Assembly (NCBI RefSeq): GCF_005048265.1
Contig: NZ_SUNH01000010.1
Coordinates: 1 to 64,000, forward strand
From: Paracoccus hibiscisoli
Lineage (GTDB): Bacteria; Pseudomonadota; Alphaproteobacteria; Rhodobacterales; Rhodobacteraceae
Length of the DNA: 64,000 nucleotides
Reading direction: 5' to 3'
The notes under the pieces were generated by a model that saw only the letters and a program-made list of their open reading frames with translations, was not told the DNA's origin and did not search any database. The position numbers were made by a program, and so were the translations under genes. This document shows positions 8,516 to 17,085 of this stretch, one piece after another. Position 1 is the stretch's first letter, and every line of letters starts with the position of its first letter.

Positions 8516-11128
8516 TCAGACGAGCCCCTCGATTTCGGCCAACTCGTCGGGACCCTCTTCGGTATCTTCGACAGCTTGGGCATCGATGTCGACCGAGAAA
8601 TATCCTCCGCTTCGATCCTTCTGTCCCGGGAAGACGATACCGAACCCCATCAGATCGCCCGCAGCGTTCAGGCTTTCACGGGAGGAAGGCTTTCCTGATT
8701 TTGCTTTGCGTTCTTCAGGCTCAGATAACGCGTCGATCGGATAGAGGAGGAGAAGGGGCTTGTCCGGCCTGCACTCCTTGAACCCGGACCAATCATCCTT
8801 TTCAGGCTTGCAGTCCGCATCGATGAGGATGTCTGCCTTTGACATCAATGCCTTGATGTCAGCGTAACGCGGATTCTCGGACTTCAGCTTCGAGCGCCGT
8901 AGTGTAACGACCGCGCCTAACTTGCCGAGCGGCCTTGTCGAACGGGTGCCTGAGGCAGGCTGAACAAGGCCGACGTTCCATTCCGACAGGGATGCCGCCG
9001 CGCTGTCGAGATATTCCAGAAGATATGCCTGCTTGAGGTCCATGTGCTCTTCCGAGATGTCGGTGGCAGCGATAAACTTACGGACTGCCGAAAGTGGAAC
9101 ATTTTCAAAGAGGACGTCACCCTTCCCTGACTTCGGGGGTTGTGCGGTTCCTGCAACATCGATCAGCTTGGCAGCAGCTTTCCAGTTGCCAGCAACTACT
9201 TGGGGATCAGTGTGGTTGAAGCGGATGGTCTGCACATGTTTGCCGGCAAAGCTCATGTTCGTCCGATGGGCGTGCTTCATCTTCGTGGCGGCAGTGATCG
9301 CCATTCCCGGTATCGCCCGCACACGGACCGCAAACTCCCGCGGCGTAAGATCGTTCTCGCGATACATGGCGATGTCGCTGCGGATCTCTTCTTCGATCAC
9401 CGCAAGAGAGCGGAATTTCGATGCAAGATCCTCGGTCGTCCAGAGGCGTGGGAGATCGTCGTAGCCATGCCGATAGCCGAACCAGCGCCCCATCTGCAGA
9501 AGCGTATCATATTGCTTGGACGTCCTCAGGAAGAACGAGACACATAGTCCCTCGAGGGTAAGACCCCGTGCCAACACGGTGCCTCCCACAACGATGCAGG
9601 TTACGGGGTCCCCCGTGTAGTCCAGCCGAAAATCCTCCTCCGTTTCGCCGTTCTCCACAGGATATGTCATCACTGCGAGCACCTCGGGAAGAGATTCCGT
9701 AACAGCCTCGAACTTTTCGAGAATGTGCGCCCCCCTGGCCGCTGCGGTGCGCAGGCGCTCGTCCTCGAACACCTCCCGCAGACGCTCCGCCACCAAACCG
9801 GCCCCGGCGATCAGATCATCCTTACGGTCCTCGATCCAGTTCCGTATGAGGTCCGACATGTATTCATGCTGACGGACAAACGGAGACGAGTGAACCAGCA
9901 TCGACATGTGCTTGTCCGCCTGCCCCCGCGCCCTCCGTAGCGCACAGGTGCAGAGAAACCACAAAATCGCGTTTTCCAAGGATCGCGTCATCTGGGGACG
10001 GAAGCTTTCCTTATCCTTCATGGACGCCGGCTGCAGTAGAGCAGGCTCCTCCATCTCGAGATGGCGGATCATGTCCCGCTCTTCGGCTCCTTCGTCGGCA
10101 CTATCGCCTCCGAATACCTCCCGAGCTCCAAAGTATCCCTCCGGTCGCTCCAAGGCAGTGATGAAGTCCCGCGGATACAAATCGTCTAGGGCTTCCTCCT
10201 CGCCATAGGGATAGGGATTGATGAAGACGTTCGCAAAGGGGGTGGCCGTGTAGCCGACGTAGGAGACGGCCGGAATTTCTGCCAAGATTCGCCGGATCTC
10301 CTCATTGATCTTTGTCATGTCGAACTCGCCCTTGGCCGAGTTGACGGAGGCTTGGTCGCATTCGTCGTCGATCATGAGGACGCGGAGCTTCCGTTTCACC
10401 GCAGCCTGCGTGCGCTTGAACGTCTTACGGAGTTGCCGCAGGCGACTGCCCTCCTTTTTCATGACCACAAGCTGGGCATGGCCTGGAGACGGCATCACAA
10501 ATCCACCATTAGGAGGCTGGACGAAGTCTCCGTCAGCAGCACTGGTCGTGTAGAGCTGCCAAAGCCCCCGATGCCGAAGCACGTCCTGTTCGAATCGATC
10601 TTGGGTCTGCTTCCGCAGCTTGTTCGTTACGCCGCCCAGCACGATTATCATGTTGTAGCCTGCGTCCACCGCCTTCGCCATAACGGCTGTCATGTTCGCC
10701 GTCTTGCCGGACTGCACGTAACCCACGACAAGTCCCCGGCAGTCGAACTTCTCGGAGGTCGGGTTCCCCAAGAGCGATACGACTTCGGTTGACGCACTAT
10801 CGAGTGATCTTACTGTGTCGCTGTTCCAGCCTTTCGTCTTCAAATACTCGTGCAAGGCTGACCAGTGCCTACCGTCGGGGCGAGGGCCGGAATACCACTC
10901 CTCTCGTTTGTCTAAAACGGAAAAGCGGCGGAGGATCTCTACCTCTTGGAATTCCGCTTTTACCAATCCGACAGCGGCAGCAAGCGCGTCGAGCTGAGCC
11001 GAACCAAAGTCAAAGCCTATGGCTGTGGCGTCAGTGCGTATTGCTGCTGCGGTCTCTTCTACGCTCTCGTAATTGACTTGGCGCTGACGTAACTGAGTTG
11101 CAAAGGCTTGAATCTGGGGTGAGGACAT
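8516..11128 (-). CDS. Z1-domain superfamily II helicase-like ATPase
   Basis: This is an 870-aa protein. Walker A is GYVQSGKT (about residues 133-140), Walker B is LMIDDECDQ (about 248-256) with the DE pair, SYVGYTATPFAN follows as motif III, and QMGRWFGYR (about 543) as the arginine-finger motif VI. This layout is that of Z1 endonuclease/helicase proteins (PF10593). It is presumed to translocate on or remodel DNA for the PD-(D/E)XK partner encoded one base downstream. First gene of the operon; the roughly 230 bp upstream, before the IS3 debris, must hold the promoter, though I see no strong -35/-10 pair. Start ATG 11128; the upstream site is weak. Confidence 0.92.
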   Translation of the reverse strand: MSSPQIQAFATQLRQRQVNYESVEETAAAIRTDATAIGFDFGSAQLDALAAAVGLVKAEFQEVEILRRFSVLDKREEWYSGPRPDGRHWSALHEYLKTKGWNSDTVRSLDSASTEVVSLLGNPTSEKFDCRGLVVGYVQSGKTANMTAVMAKAVDAGYNMIIVLGGVTNKLRKQTQDRFEQDVLRHRGLWQLYTTSAADGDFVQPPNGGFVMPSPGHAQLVVMKKEGSRLRQLRKTFKRTQAAVKRKLRVLMIDDECDQASVNSAKGEFDMTKINEEIRRILAEIPAVSYVGYTATPFANVFINPYPYGEEEALDDLYPRDFITALERPEGYFGAREVFGGDSADEGAEERDMIRHLEMEEPALLQPASMKDKESFRPQMTRSLENAILWFLCTCALRRARGQADKHMSMLVHSSPFVRQHEYMSDLIRNWIEDRKDDLIAGAGLVAERLREVFEDERLRTAAARGAHILEKFEAVTESLPEVLAVMTYPVENGETEEDFRLDYTGDPVTCIVVGGTVLARGLTLEGLCVSFFLRTSKQYDTLLQMGRWFGYRHGYDDLPRLWTTEDLASKFRSLAVIEEEIRSDIAMYRENDLTPREFAVRVRAIPGMAITAATKMKHAHRTNMSFAGKHVQTIRFNHTDPQVVAGNWKAAAKLIDVAGTAQPPKSGKGDVLFENVPLSAVRKFIAATDISEEHMDLKQAYLLEYLDSAAASLSEWNVGLVQPASGTRSTRPLGKLGAVVTLRRSKLKSENPRYADIKALMSKADILIDADCKPEKDDWSGFKECRPDKPLLLLYPIDALSEPEERKAKSGKPSSRESLNAAGDLMGFGIVFPGQKDRSGGYFSVDIDAQAVEDTEEGPDELAEIEGLV

Positions 11129-11414
11129 GGATTGGACCTAATGAAAGCAATTGCCTGAGCCTAGCGCGGCGGCTACTCTCGCATCAAACAAATTCCCCCC
11201 AGAACACACCAAACCGTTAGCTGCGGGGGGCTTCATCGCAACGGTATTTGTCAGGGTGCTGGACATGCCCAGCTCTGACGGCTCCGACACATGGCATTAG
11301 CAAAGTTACGAGCCTTCGGCCGAGCAATGCGACCTCCGGTGCGAAGGAGGTGCGGTGACCCCTGATAACTCGTCCATCTGATGCTAGAGTCTGGGCCAGG
11401 GAGAGGACCGGACC

Positions 11415-11680
11415 ATGAAGCGATCGAAGTTCACGGAAGAGCAGATCATCGGCATCCTGCGCGAGCAGGAAGCGGGAGGGAAGATTGCGGAGCTGTGCCG
11501 CCGGCACGGGATAGGCAGCGCGACGTTTTACGCCTAGAAGGCCAAGTTCAGTGGGATGGACGTGTCGGACGCGAAGCGGCTGAAGGCGCTCGAGGAGGAG
11601 AATGCCCGGCTGAAGCGGCCCTTGGCGAGTCGCTGCTCGACCAGGCGGCGTTGAAGGATCTCCTGTCGCGAAGGTGGTAA
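11415..11680 (+). pseudogene. IS3-family orfA with amber codon and frameshift
   Basis: The frame from ATG 11415 reads MKRSKFTEEQIIGILREQEA and then ELCRRHGIGSATFYA, the helix-turn-helix start of IS3-family OrfA. A TAG at 11535-11537 replaces the Trp codon expected after FYA. The same frame resumes (KAKFSGMDVSDAKRLKALEE) and loses one base near 11625, after which the normal ending ESLLDQAALKDLLSRRW continues in another frame to 11680. Two independent lesions make this a pseudogene. Confidence 0.85.
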
Positions 11681-11872
11681 CGCCCGCCCCCAAGCGAGAA
11701 GCCGTCTCGATCCTCTTGGAGCGCCACGAGATGAGCGAGCGGCGGGCGTGTTCCGTGATCGGCACGGACCGGACCTCGATCCGATACCGCGGCCGACGCC
11801 CCGACGATCACGACCTGCGCGAGCGCCTGCGGGCGTTGGCGTCGGAGCAGCGCCGGTTCCCCGCCCTTGGCG
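11674..11872 (+). pseudogene. IS3-family orfB, truncated after about 65 codons
   Basis: The frame beginning VTPAPKREAVSILLERHEM and continuing SERRACSVIGTDRTSIRYR to RERLRALASEQRRF is the N-terminal part of IS3-family OrfB (transposase). After RRF the sequence no longer matches the family, which should continue into the rve integrase core, and an unrelated tail ends at 11907. The catalytic DDE residues are missing. Confidence 0.8.
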
Positions 11873-12267
11873 TTGATCCTGTGCCGATGACACTGAGCGG
11901 GGATTGAGTGTCTGCTTCTTCGAAATGCTGCATCCGCTCTGCCGCACCGCCGTCAGGCGGCTTTTCTGCCCTTCGCGTCGGGTTAGGCGGCCGTGAGGCT
12001 GCACCGAGGTCGAATGGCCGCTTTTGCGTCTTGAGGCGGCTAGTTCGCTGCACTGCCGAAAGGCCGCTCCCCGCCCTTCGCGTCGCGTTACGCTTGGCAG
12101 AAACGGGGCCGATTGACCGCTTCCGCGATATAGGAAAAACGCTTAGCGGCACTGTTCAAAGGTCGCCTCCCCAACTTCGATTAGATCTTGGGCGGAAGGT
12201 CGACGCCAAGGGCCCCCTTGATTCTTCGATAAGCCTGCAGGCATAGGTCCGCCTTCTATCGAAGGGA
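11873..12267. other. Non-coding stretch with a short direct repeat
   Basis: No convincing gene is visible. GCCCTTCGCGTCGGGTTA (11968-11985) recurs with one mismatch at 12073-12090, and both copies sit next to GGCGGC/GGCCGC-rich sequence, so the stretch looks like an old tandem duplication. AAGGGAG directly before GTG 12268 is the ribosome binding site of the following gene. Confidence 0.5.
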
Positions 12268-13761
12268 GTGTCCGCATTGGCCTTGCTGCACGGAATTTCG
12301 CCTGTCGCCCGTGAAACCGTGCCGTCGCTCGTCGCCAGGCTTGCCGCGTCGAAGGGCGTATCGCTGCATCAGCTGGTGCTCGATCTGGGCGGCTCGATGA
12401 AGCGGTTGGTCAGCCAGGATCGCGAGCTGTTCGAGAACCTGATGGCTTGGGCCGGGCTTGACGATGCGGAGCTGGAAGAACTCCTGTCCTGGACGGGCGA
12501 GCCGATCGGCGATGTCCGGATGCGCTTCCGGGGCGAGATCTTTGTTTCCCGGGCGCTGCGGAACCCGGTCGTGCAAGGATGCCCCCGGTGTCTGAGGGAC
12601 GATGCCCTGTCAGCTCCGGAAGATCCATTGGCCGCGATGGCAATGCGTGGGCACTGGCAGATGCGCGAGATGGTGACCTGCGCCACGCACGGCGCGCTGC
12701 TGGTGCCTCTTTGGACGGCGCCGCATCCGACCGCCCGGAACGACCTGACGGCCCGGCTGACCGAGATCCTGCCGACCATTCTCTCGGGCAGCCTCGACGG
12801 TCCGATGGCCACTCCAACCGGATACGATCGGTGGCTGGAACACCGGCTGGACAGGGGCGAGGATGCATCCTGGCTCTCGGGCCAAAGCCTCTATGCCGCG
12901 ACGACCTTCTGTCGCTTGCTCGGCGGGGAACTGCTGCACAACGACGGCAAGGATGACGCTGATCCGCAGGCTGTTCGGCATGCCTCATTGGTAGCGGGGT
13001 TCGATGTGGTGCGTCATGGTCCCGATGCCATTCGGCACGCACTGCACGATCTGGCCGCGGGGGCGAACGGCTCTCTGGATGAGCCACAGAAGGCATTCGG
13101 ACCACTCTGGAGGGATATGCGGGACTACCATCAGGACAATGAAGCGTTCGAGCCATTTGCGGACATCATTCGAGGCGTGGTTCTGGACATCTGGCCCATT
13201 GCGGAAGGGACCGTGCTGCTGGGACAGACGGTGTCGCAGCGAAAGCTTCACTCGGTCGGCACCGCGGCGTTTGCACTGCGCGTCGCTGAGGGGCGGTTGC
13301 GTCCATTGCTGGTCGAGGCTGGAGTTATCGCGGTTGACGATCCGCGGCCGGACAGCCGCGCCGTTTTTGACGCGCAGGCGCATGGCGGAACACTTTGCGC
13401 GATCGGGTCGCTGGTCACGGACCAAGAGATGCGGTGCGCTGTCGGCATGACCGAGGCCGAGCTGCGCGCCCTGGAGCAGGACGGCGTCCTGCAGCCCCGG
13501 ACGCGCCTTCCCGGCGCGCGGCTTCGCTGGCTGGAGGCGGATGGCAAAGCGCTTGTCGACGAGCTGAACGCGCTTTCAGACGCGAACCCGGGGTCCGCCA
13601 AATGGGAAACCATCCAGAGGGCGCAGGCCAACAGCAAAGTCACGGTGGGGCGCATCATCACCGCCATCCGGGCGCGAAAGATCCGGGTCCATGCCCCGGC
13701 AGGCAACAGGTCCTATCACGGCTTCAAGGTCTGCCGGAGCGAGTTCGGGGCAATCGAGTAG
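12268..13761 (+). CDS. tniQ: TniQ-family transposition target-selection protein
   Basis: This is a 497-aa protein. The start (HGISPVARETVPSLVARLAA) and the zinc-binding CPRC (about residues 104-107) followed by CATHGALL (about 137-144) are the TniQ hallmarks. The C-terminal half has a helical, DNA-binding look (KWETIQRAQANSKVTVGRI). TniQ/TnsD proteins direct Tn7-like and Tn5053-like transposons to their sites together with TnsA/B/C or TniA/B. None of those partners is present here, so it is an orphan. GTG 12268 is preceded by AAGGGAG. It lies 230 bp from a tRNA-Arg gene. It may be a transposon remnant or a co-opted targeting protein. Confidence 0.85.
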   Translation: MSALALLHGISPVARETVPSLVARLAASKGVSLHQLVLDLGGSMKRLVSQDRELFENLMAWAGLDDAELEELLSWTGEPIGDVRMRFRGEIFVSRALRNPVVQGCPRCLRDDALSAPEDPLAAMAMRGHWQMREMVTCATHGALLVPLWTAPHPTARNDLTARLTEILPTILSGSLDGPMATPTGYDRWLEHRLDRGEDASWLSGQSLYAATTFCRLLGGELLHNDGKDDADPQAVRHASLVAGFDVVRHGPDAIRHALHDLAAGANGSLDEPQKAFGPLWRDMRDYHQDNEAFEPFADIIRGVVLDIWPIAEGTVLLGQTVSQRKLHSVGTAAFALRVAEGRLRPLLVEAGVIAVDDPRPDSRAVFDAQAHGGTLCAIGSLVTDQEMRCAVGMTEAELRALEQDGVLQPRTRLPGARLRWLEADGKALVDELNALSDANPGSAKWETIQRAQANSKVTVGRIITAIRARKIRVHAPAGNRSYHGFKVCRSEFGAIE

Positions 13762-13991
13762 CCTCCGCGACAGGTCATGCTGCTGGGAAAGTGCAGACGA
13801 GGCGGCACGCAAGACAGAGGTGCAAGTTGATGCAGCCAAACTGGTGCCGGATTCTTTACAGTAATAAAGCATTCCATATCAGTATCTTGTGTCGATTCCA
13901 CTGCAGTGCTGCAGAAACAACTTGACGCAAGGTGTGCACAGGAACTGCAAAACGTGCACTCTTATGCTTCATCGTCAGCAATTGGGTTTTC

Positions 13992-14068
13992 TGGTGACCC
14001 CGACAGGATTCGAACCTGTAACCTGCCCCTTAGGAGGGGGCTGCTCTATCCAGTTGAGCCACGGGGCC
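13992..14068 (-). tRNA. tRNA-Arg (anticodon CCU)
   Basis: Read on the minus strand, the 77-nt gene has acceptor GGCCCCG/CGGGGUC, a D stem GCUC/GAGC, anticodon stem GCCCC/GGGGC with loop CUCCUAA (anticodon CCU), T arm ACAGG-UUCGAAU-CCUGU, discriminator A and an encoded CCA. All four stems pair, with one G-U in the acceptor. It decodes AGG. The 3' end faces the accessory region (positions below 13992), the usual orientation for tRNA-targeted islands. Confidence 0.97.
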
Positions 14069-14176
14069 GACCACCCGACCAATAGCCGCCCCCAAGGTCG
14101 TTTGGCAAGGCGCAGGTCGCGGTTGTGGGGGGTGCTGTCCTTCGCTAACATCGGGGTCTTACAGATCGGATGCCCC

Positions 14177-15202
14177 ATGCTGCCCATACGCCCGCGCCGC
14201 CCGCTGACCCTTCGCGACGTCTCAGAGGCGTCGGGCGTGTCCGAGATGACCGTCAGCCGCGTCCTGCGCAACCGGGGCGACGTTTCGGCCGCCACACGCG
14301 AGAAGGTGCTGACCGCGGCCAAGGCCCTGGGCTATGTCCCCAACAAGATCGCGGGCGGGCTGGCCAGCCAGCGGGTCAACCTGGTCGCGGTGGTCATTCC
14401 GTCCCTGTCGAACCTGGTCTTTCCCGACGTGCTGGGCGGCATATCGGCGGAACTGGACGATACCGGGCTGCAGCCGGTGATCGGGGTCACCAACTATTCG
14501 CCCGCGCGTGAGGAGATGGTGCTGTACGACATGCTGTCCTGGCGTCCCTCGGGCGTGATCCTGGCGGGGTTGGAGCACAGCCGGGCGGCGCGGGCCATGC
14601 TGCAGAACTCGGGCATTCCGGTAGTCGAGATCATGGATGTCGACGGCGAGGGCATCGACACGCTGGTGGGCATCTCGCATATCCGCGCGGGGCGCGAGAT
14701 GGCCGACCGCATCCTGGCCGCGGGCTATCGGCGCATCGGCTTTGTCGGCACCCACATGCCCGAAGATCATCGCGCCCGCAAACGCCTGCTGGGCTTTGAG
14801 GAGGGGCTGGCGGCCGCCGGCATCCAGCTGGAGGCGCGCGAATACTATCAGGGCGGATCGTCCCTGCTGAAGGGGCGCGAACTGACAGAGCGTATCCTGA
14901 CCCGCGCGCCGGACCTGGATTTCCTGTATTTCTCGAACGACATGATCGGGGCGGGGGGGCTGCTGCACTGCATCGACCGGGGCTATGACATTCCGGGTCA
15001 GCTGGGTCTGGCGGGGTTCAACGGGGTCGATCTGCTGGACGGGCTGCCCATGCGGCTGGCCACCACCGATGCGCGCCGCGTCGATGTCGGGCGGCGCGCC
15101 GCGCGGCTGGTGTCGGGCAAGGATCGCGCGCCCGACGACCGCATCATCGCGCTGACGCCGACCTTCCTGCCGGGCGACACCATCCGCGCCATCGCGGACT
15201 GA
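14177..15202 (+). CDS. LacI-family transcriptional regulator (GntR/IdnR-like)
   Basis: This is a 341-aa repressor-type regulator. The N-terminal helix-turn-helix reads LTLRDVSEASGVSEMTVSRV, and the hinge helix follows at NKIAGGLAS. The periplasmic-binding-protein-like sensor domain (VNLVAVVIPSLSNLVFPDVL to the end) would bind a sugar or sugar acid. The sequence style resembles gluconate-type regulators, but the ligand is not certain. I start at ATG 14177; a longer frame would run through the tRNA. The first core gene after the island edge; no adjacent sugar-catabolic operon is visible, so its targets are elsewhere. Confidence 0.9.
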   Translation: MLPIRPRRPLTLRDVSEASGVSEMTVSRVLRNRGDVSAATREKVLTAAKALGYVPNKIAGGLASQRVNLVAVVIPSLSNLVFPDVLGGISAELDDTGLQPVIGVTNYSPAREEMVLYDMLSWRPSGVILAGLEHSRAARAMLQNSGIPVVEIMDVDGEGIDTLVGISHIRAGREMADRILAAGYRRIGFVGTHMPEDHRARKRLLGFEEGLAAAGIQLEAREYYQGGSSLLKGRELTERILTRAPDLDFLYFSNDMIGAGGLLHCIDRGYDIPGQLGLAGFNGVDLLDGLPMRLATTDARRVDVGRRAARLVSGKDRAPDDRIIALTPTFLPGDTIRAIAD

Positions 15203-15246
15203 CGTCGCGCCTTGTGGGCGGGACTGCGCCCGCCTATCTGTGTCGC

Positions 15247-16056
15247 ATGCGTATTCCCCTTCTGTCCCGTTTCCTGGCCCGCAGGCCCCGCGTCGCGGTC
15301 ATCCGCCTGTCCGGCACCATTGGTGGCGCGGGCCGGGGAGGCGGCCTGAACGACGCGGCCCTGGCGCCGCTGATCGAACGCGCGTTCCGGCGCGGCAAGC
15401 CGCTGGCCGTGGCGCTGGTCATCAACTCGCCGGGCGGATCGCCCGTGCAGTCGTCGCTGATCGCGGCCCGCATCCGCAGGCTGGCGGATGAGACGGACAT
15501 TCCCGTCCATGCCTTTGTCGAGGATGTGGCCGCCTCGGGCGGCTATTGGCTGGCCTGTGCGGCTGATGACATCTGGGCCGACGAAAGCTCGATCGTCGGG
15601 TCGATCGGGGTGATCTCGGCGGGCTTCGGCTTTCACCAGCTGATCGAGCGGTGGGGCATCGAGCGGCGCGTTCATACAGCGGGCACGTCGAAATCGACGC
15701 TGGACCCGTTCCGGCCGCAGAACCCCGATGACGTCGCCCGCCTGCACACCATCCTGGAGCCCATCCACCAGGCCTTCAAGGACCATGTCCGCGCCCGTCG
15801 CGGCACCCGGCTGGCCGCCGACCGCGACCTGTTCACCGGAGAGTTCTGGGCGGGCCGCGAGGCCGTGCGCCTGGGTCTGGCCGACGGCATCGGCCATCCC
15901 GTCCCGCGGCTCGAGGCGCTTTATGGCGACAAGATCCGCTTTGAGGTTCACGGCATGCGTCGCCCGCTGCTGCGCCGCCTTGGCTTGTCCGCCGACCTGC
16001 TGCTGGACGCGGCCGAGGATCGCGCCGCGTTCCAGCAATTCGGCACGCGCGGATGA
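15247..16056 (+). CDS. S49-family serine peptidase (SppA/SohB-like)
   Basis: This 269-aa protein carries the signal-peptide-peptidase fold. VAASGGYWLA contains the catalytic Ser (about residue 97) and GTSKSTLDPF the general-base Lys (about 149); INSPGGSPVQSS is the oxyanion-side strand. It is the short form without a long N-terminal membrane anchor. Family members degrade cleaved signal peptides or membrane proteins. ATG 15247 gives MRIPLLSRFLARRPRVAV. It overlaps the following small membrane protein gene by 4 bp (ATGA). Confidence 0.93.
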   Translation: MRIPLLSRFLARRPRVAVIRLSGTIGGAGRGGGLNDAALAPLIERAFRRGKPLAVALVINSPGGSPVQSSLIAARIRRLADETDIPVHAFVEDVAASGGYWLACAADDIWADESSIVGSIGVISAGFGFHQLIERWGIERRVHTAGTSKSTLDPFRPQNPDDVARLHTILEPIHQAFKDHVRARRGTRLAADRDLFTGEFWAGREAVRLGLADGIGHPVPRLEALYGDKIRFEVHGMRRPLLRRLGLSADLLLDAAEDRAAFQQFGTRG

Positions 16057-16172
16057 TGCTGCGCGCCGTTCTGCTGTTCCTGCTGGTGATGGTGGTCATG
16101 GCGCTGGTCAGCGGGCCGGGATTTCGTCGCTTCATCAAAAAACTTCTGGGGATCAATCGTCGTGGTCGTTGA
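16053..16172 (+). CDS. Small single-pass membrane protein (39 aa)
   Basis: This short gene overlaps the peptidase stop (ATGATG at 16053) and ends 11 bp inside the antiporter gene. The product starts MMLRAVLLFLLVMVVMALVS, one hydrophobic helix, and ends in a basic tail FIKKLLGINRRGR. The coupling on both sides and the clear hydrophobic-then-basic layout argue that it is translated. The function is unknown; a membrane-anchored partner of the S49 peptidase is possible. Confidence 0.65.
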   Translation: MMLRAVLLFLLVMVVMALVSGPGFRRFIKKLLGINRRGR

Positions 16173-17085
16173 AATTCTGCTGGTCCTGGGCGGGCTGGCC
16201 CTGCTGGTTCTGGGCGGTGACCTGCTGGTCAAGGGCGCCGTGGGCCTGTCGCTGAAGCTGGGCATGACGCCGCTGGTCGTGGGCCTGACCGTGGTGGCCT
16301 TCGGCACCTCGGCGCCCGAATTGCTGGTGTCGCTGTCGGCGGCGCTGAAGGGGTCCAGCGGCATCGCCATGGGCAATGTCGTGGGCTCCAACATCGCCAA
16401 TGTGCTGGTGATCCTGGGCGTGACCGCGCTGGTCTCGGTGATCGTGACCAAGGGGCATGACCTGCGCGAAAGCTGGGCGATGATGATCGGCGCCTCGGTG
16501 CTGATGATCGCGCTGGCCTTCACCGGAGAGATCGGCCGGATCGAGGGGATGATCCTGCTGGCCGCCCTGGCGCTGGTGCTGTGGCGCCAGCTGACCACCG
16601 GACGTGCCGACGAGGCCGATGTGGATGGCACCACCCTGGGCGCGGGCTGGGGCCGCATCGCGCTGTGGCTGGGGGCGGGGCTGGTGCTGCTGCCCCTGGG
16701 GGCCAACCTGCTGGTGGCGGGCGCCAGCGACATCGCGCGCGCCTTTGGCATCAGCGATACCGTGATCGGCCTGACGCTGGTGGCCATCGGAACCTCGCTG
16801 CCGGAACTGGCGGCCTCGGTCGCCTCGGCGCTCAAGGGGCGGGCGGACATGGCCCTGGGCAATGTCGTCGGCTCGAACATCTTCAACCTGCTGGCGATCC
16901 TGGGGATCACGGCGGTCGTCTCTCCGCTGCCCGTCCCGCCCGAGATGCTGCGCCTGGACCTGTGGGTCATGCTGGGGGCGTCGTTGCTGCTGGCGCCGTT
17001 CCTGCTGCGCGGGGTCAGCCTGTCGCGGCCCGTCGGCGCGGCCTTCGTGGTGATGTACGGCGCCTATGCCTGGGTGCTGCTGTGA
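16162..17085 (+). CDS. CaCA-family calcium/sodium antiporter (YrbG-like)
   Basis: This 307-aa inner-membrane protein has about ten transmembrane segments. The two inverted alpha repeats of the CaCA family are visible: VAFGTSAPELLVSLSAALKG with GNVVGSNIANVLVILG, and VAIGTSLPELAASVASALKG with GNVVGSNIFNLLAILG. The Glu in each APEL/LPEL motif and the Asn/Ser of GNVVGSN form the cation site. The start is GTG 16162. It overlaps the SDR gene downstream by 4 bp (GTGA). Ion specificity cannot be read from sequence. Confidence 0.95.
   Translation: MVVEILLVLGGLALLVLGGDLLVKGAVGLSLKLGMTPLVVGLTVVAFGTSAPELLVSLSAALKGSSGIAMGNVVGSNIANVLVILGVTALVSVIVTKGHDLRESWAMMIGASVLMIALAFTGEIGRIEGMILLAALALVLWRQLTTGRADEADVDGTTLGAGWGRIALWLGAGLVLLPLGANLLVAGASDIARAFGISDTVIGLTLVAIGTSLPELAASVASALKGRADMALGNVVGSNIFNLLAILGITAVVSPLPVPPEMLRLDLWVMLGASLLLAPFLLRGVSLSRPVGAAFVVMYGAYAWVLL

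Larger units (their letters stand above)
11357..11872 (+). mobile_element. Degraded IS3-family element
   Basis: The element starts near TGACCCCTGATAACTC, in the style of an IS3-family terminal repeat. It carries a broken orfA and the first quarter of orfB, then stops abruptly near 11872 where unrelated non-coding sequence begins. No right end or integrase DDE domain is present, so the copy is immobile. It separates the defence operon from tniQ. Confidence 0.7.

Noticed and set aside
1927..11128. Assignment of the island module to BREX, DISARM or Dnd
   Set aside because: No PglZ, BrxC/L, DrmA/B/C or DndB-E motifs are present; Z1 plus GHKL plus PD-(D/E)XK fits the MORC-type restriction class instead.
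1..13990. Complete Tn7-like or Tn5053-like transposon
   Set aside because: Only tniQ is present; I see no tnsA/B/C, tniA or tniB and no matched transposon ends.
13889..14176. N-terminal extension of the LacI-type regulator
   Set aside because: It would be read through the tRNA-Arg gene; ATG 14177 gives the normal LacI start.
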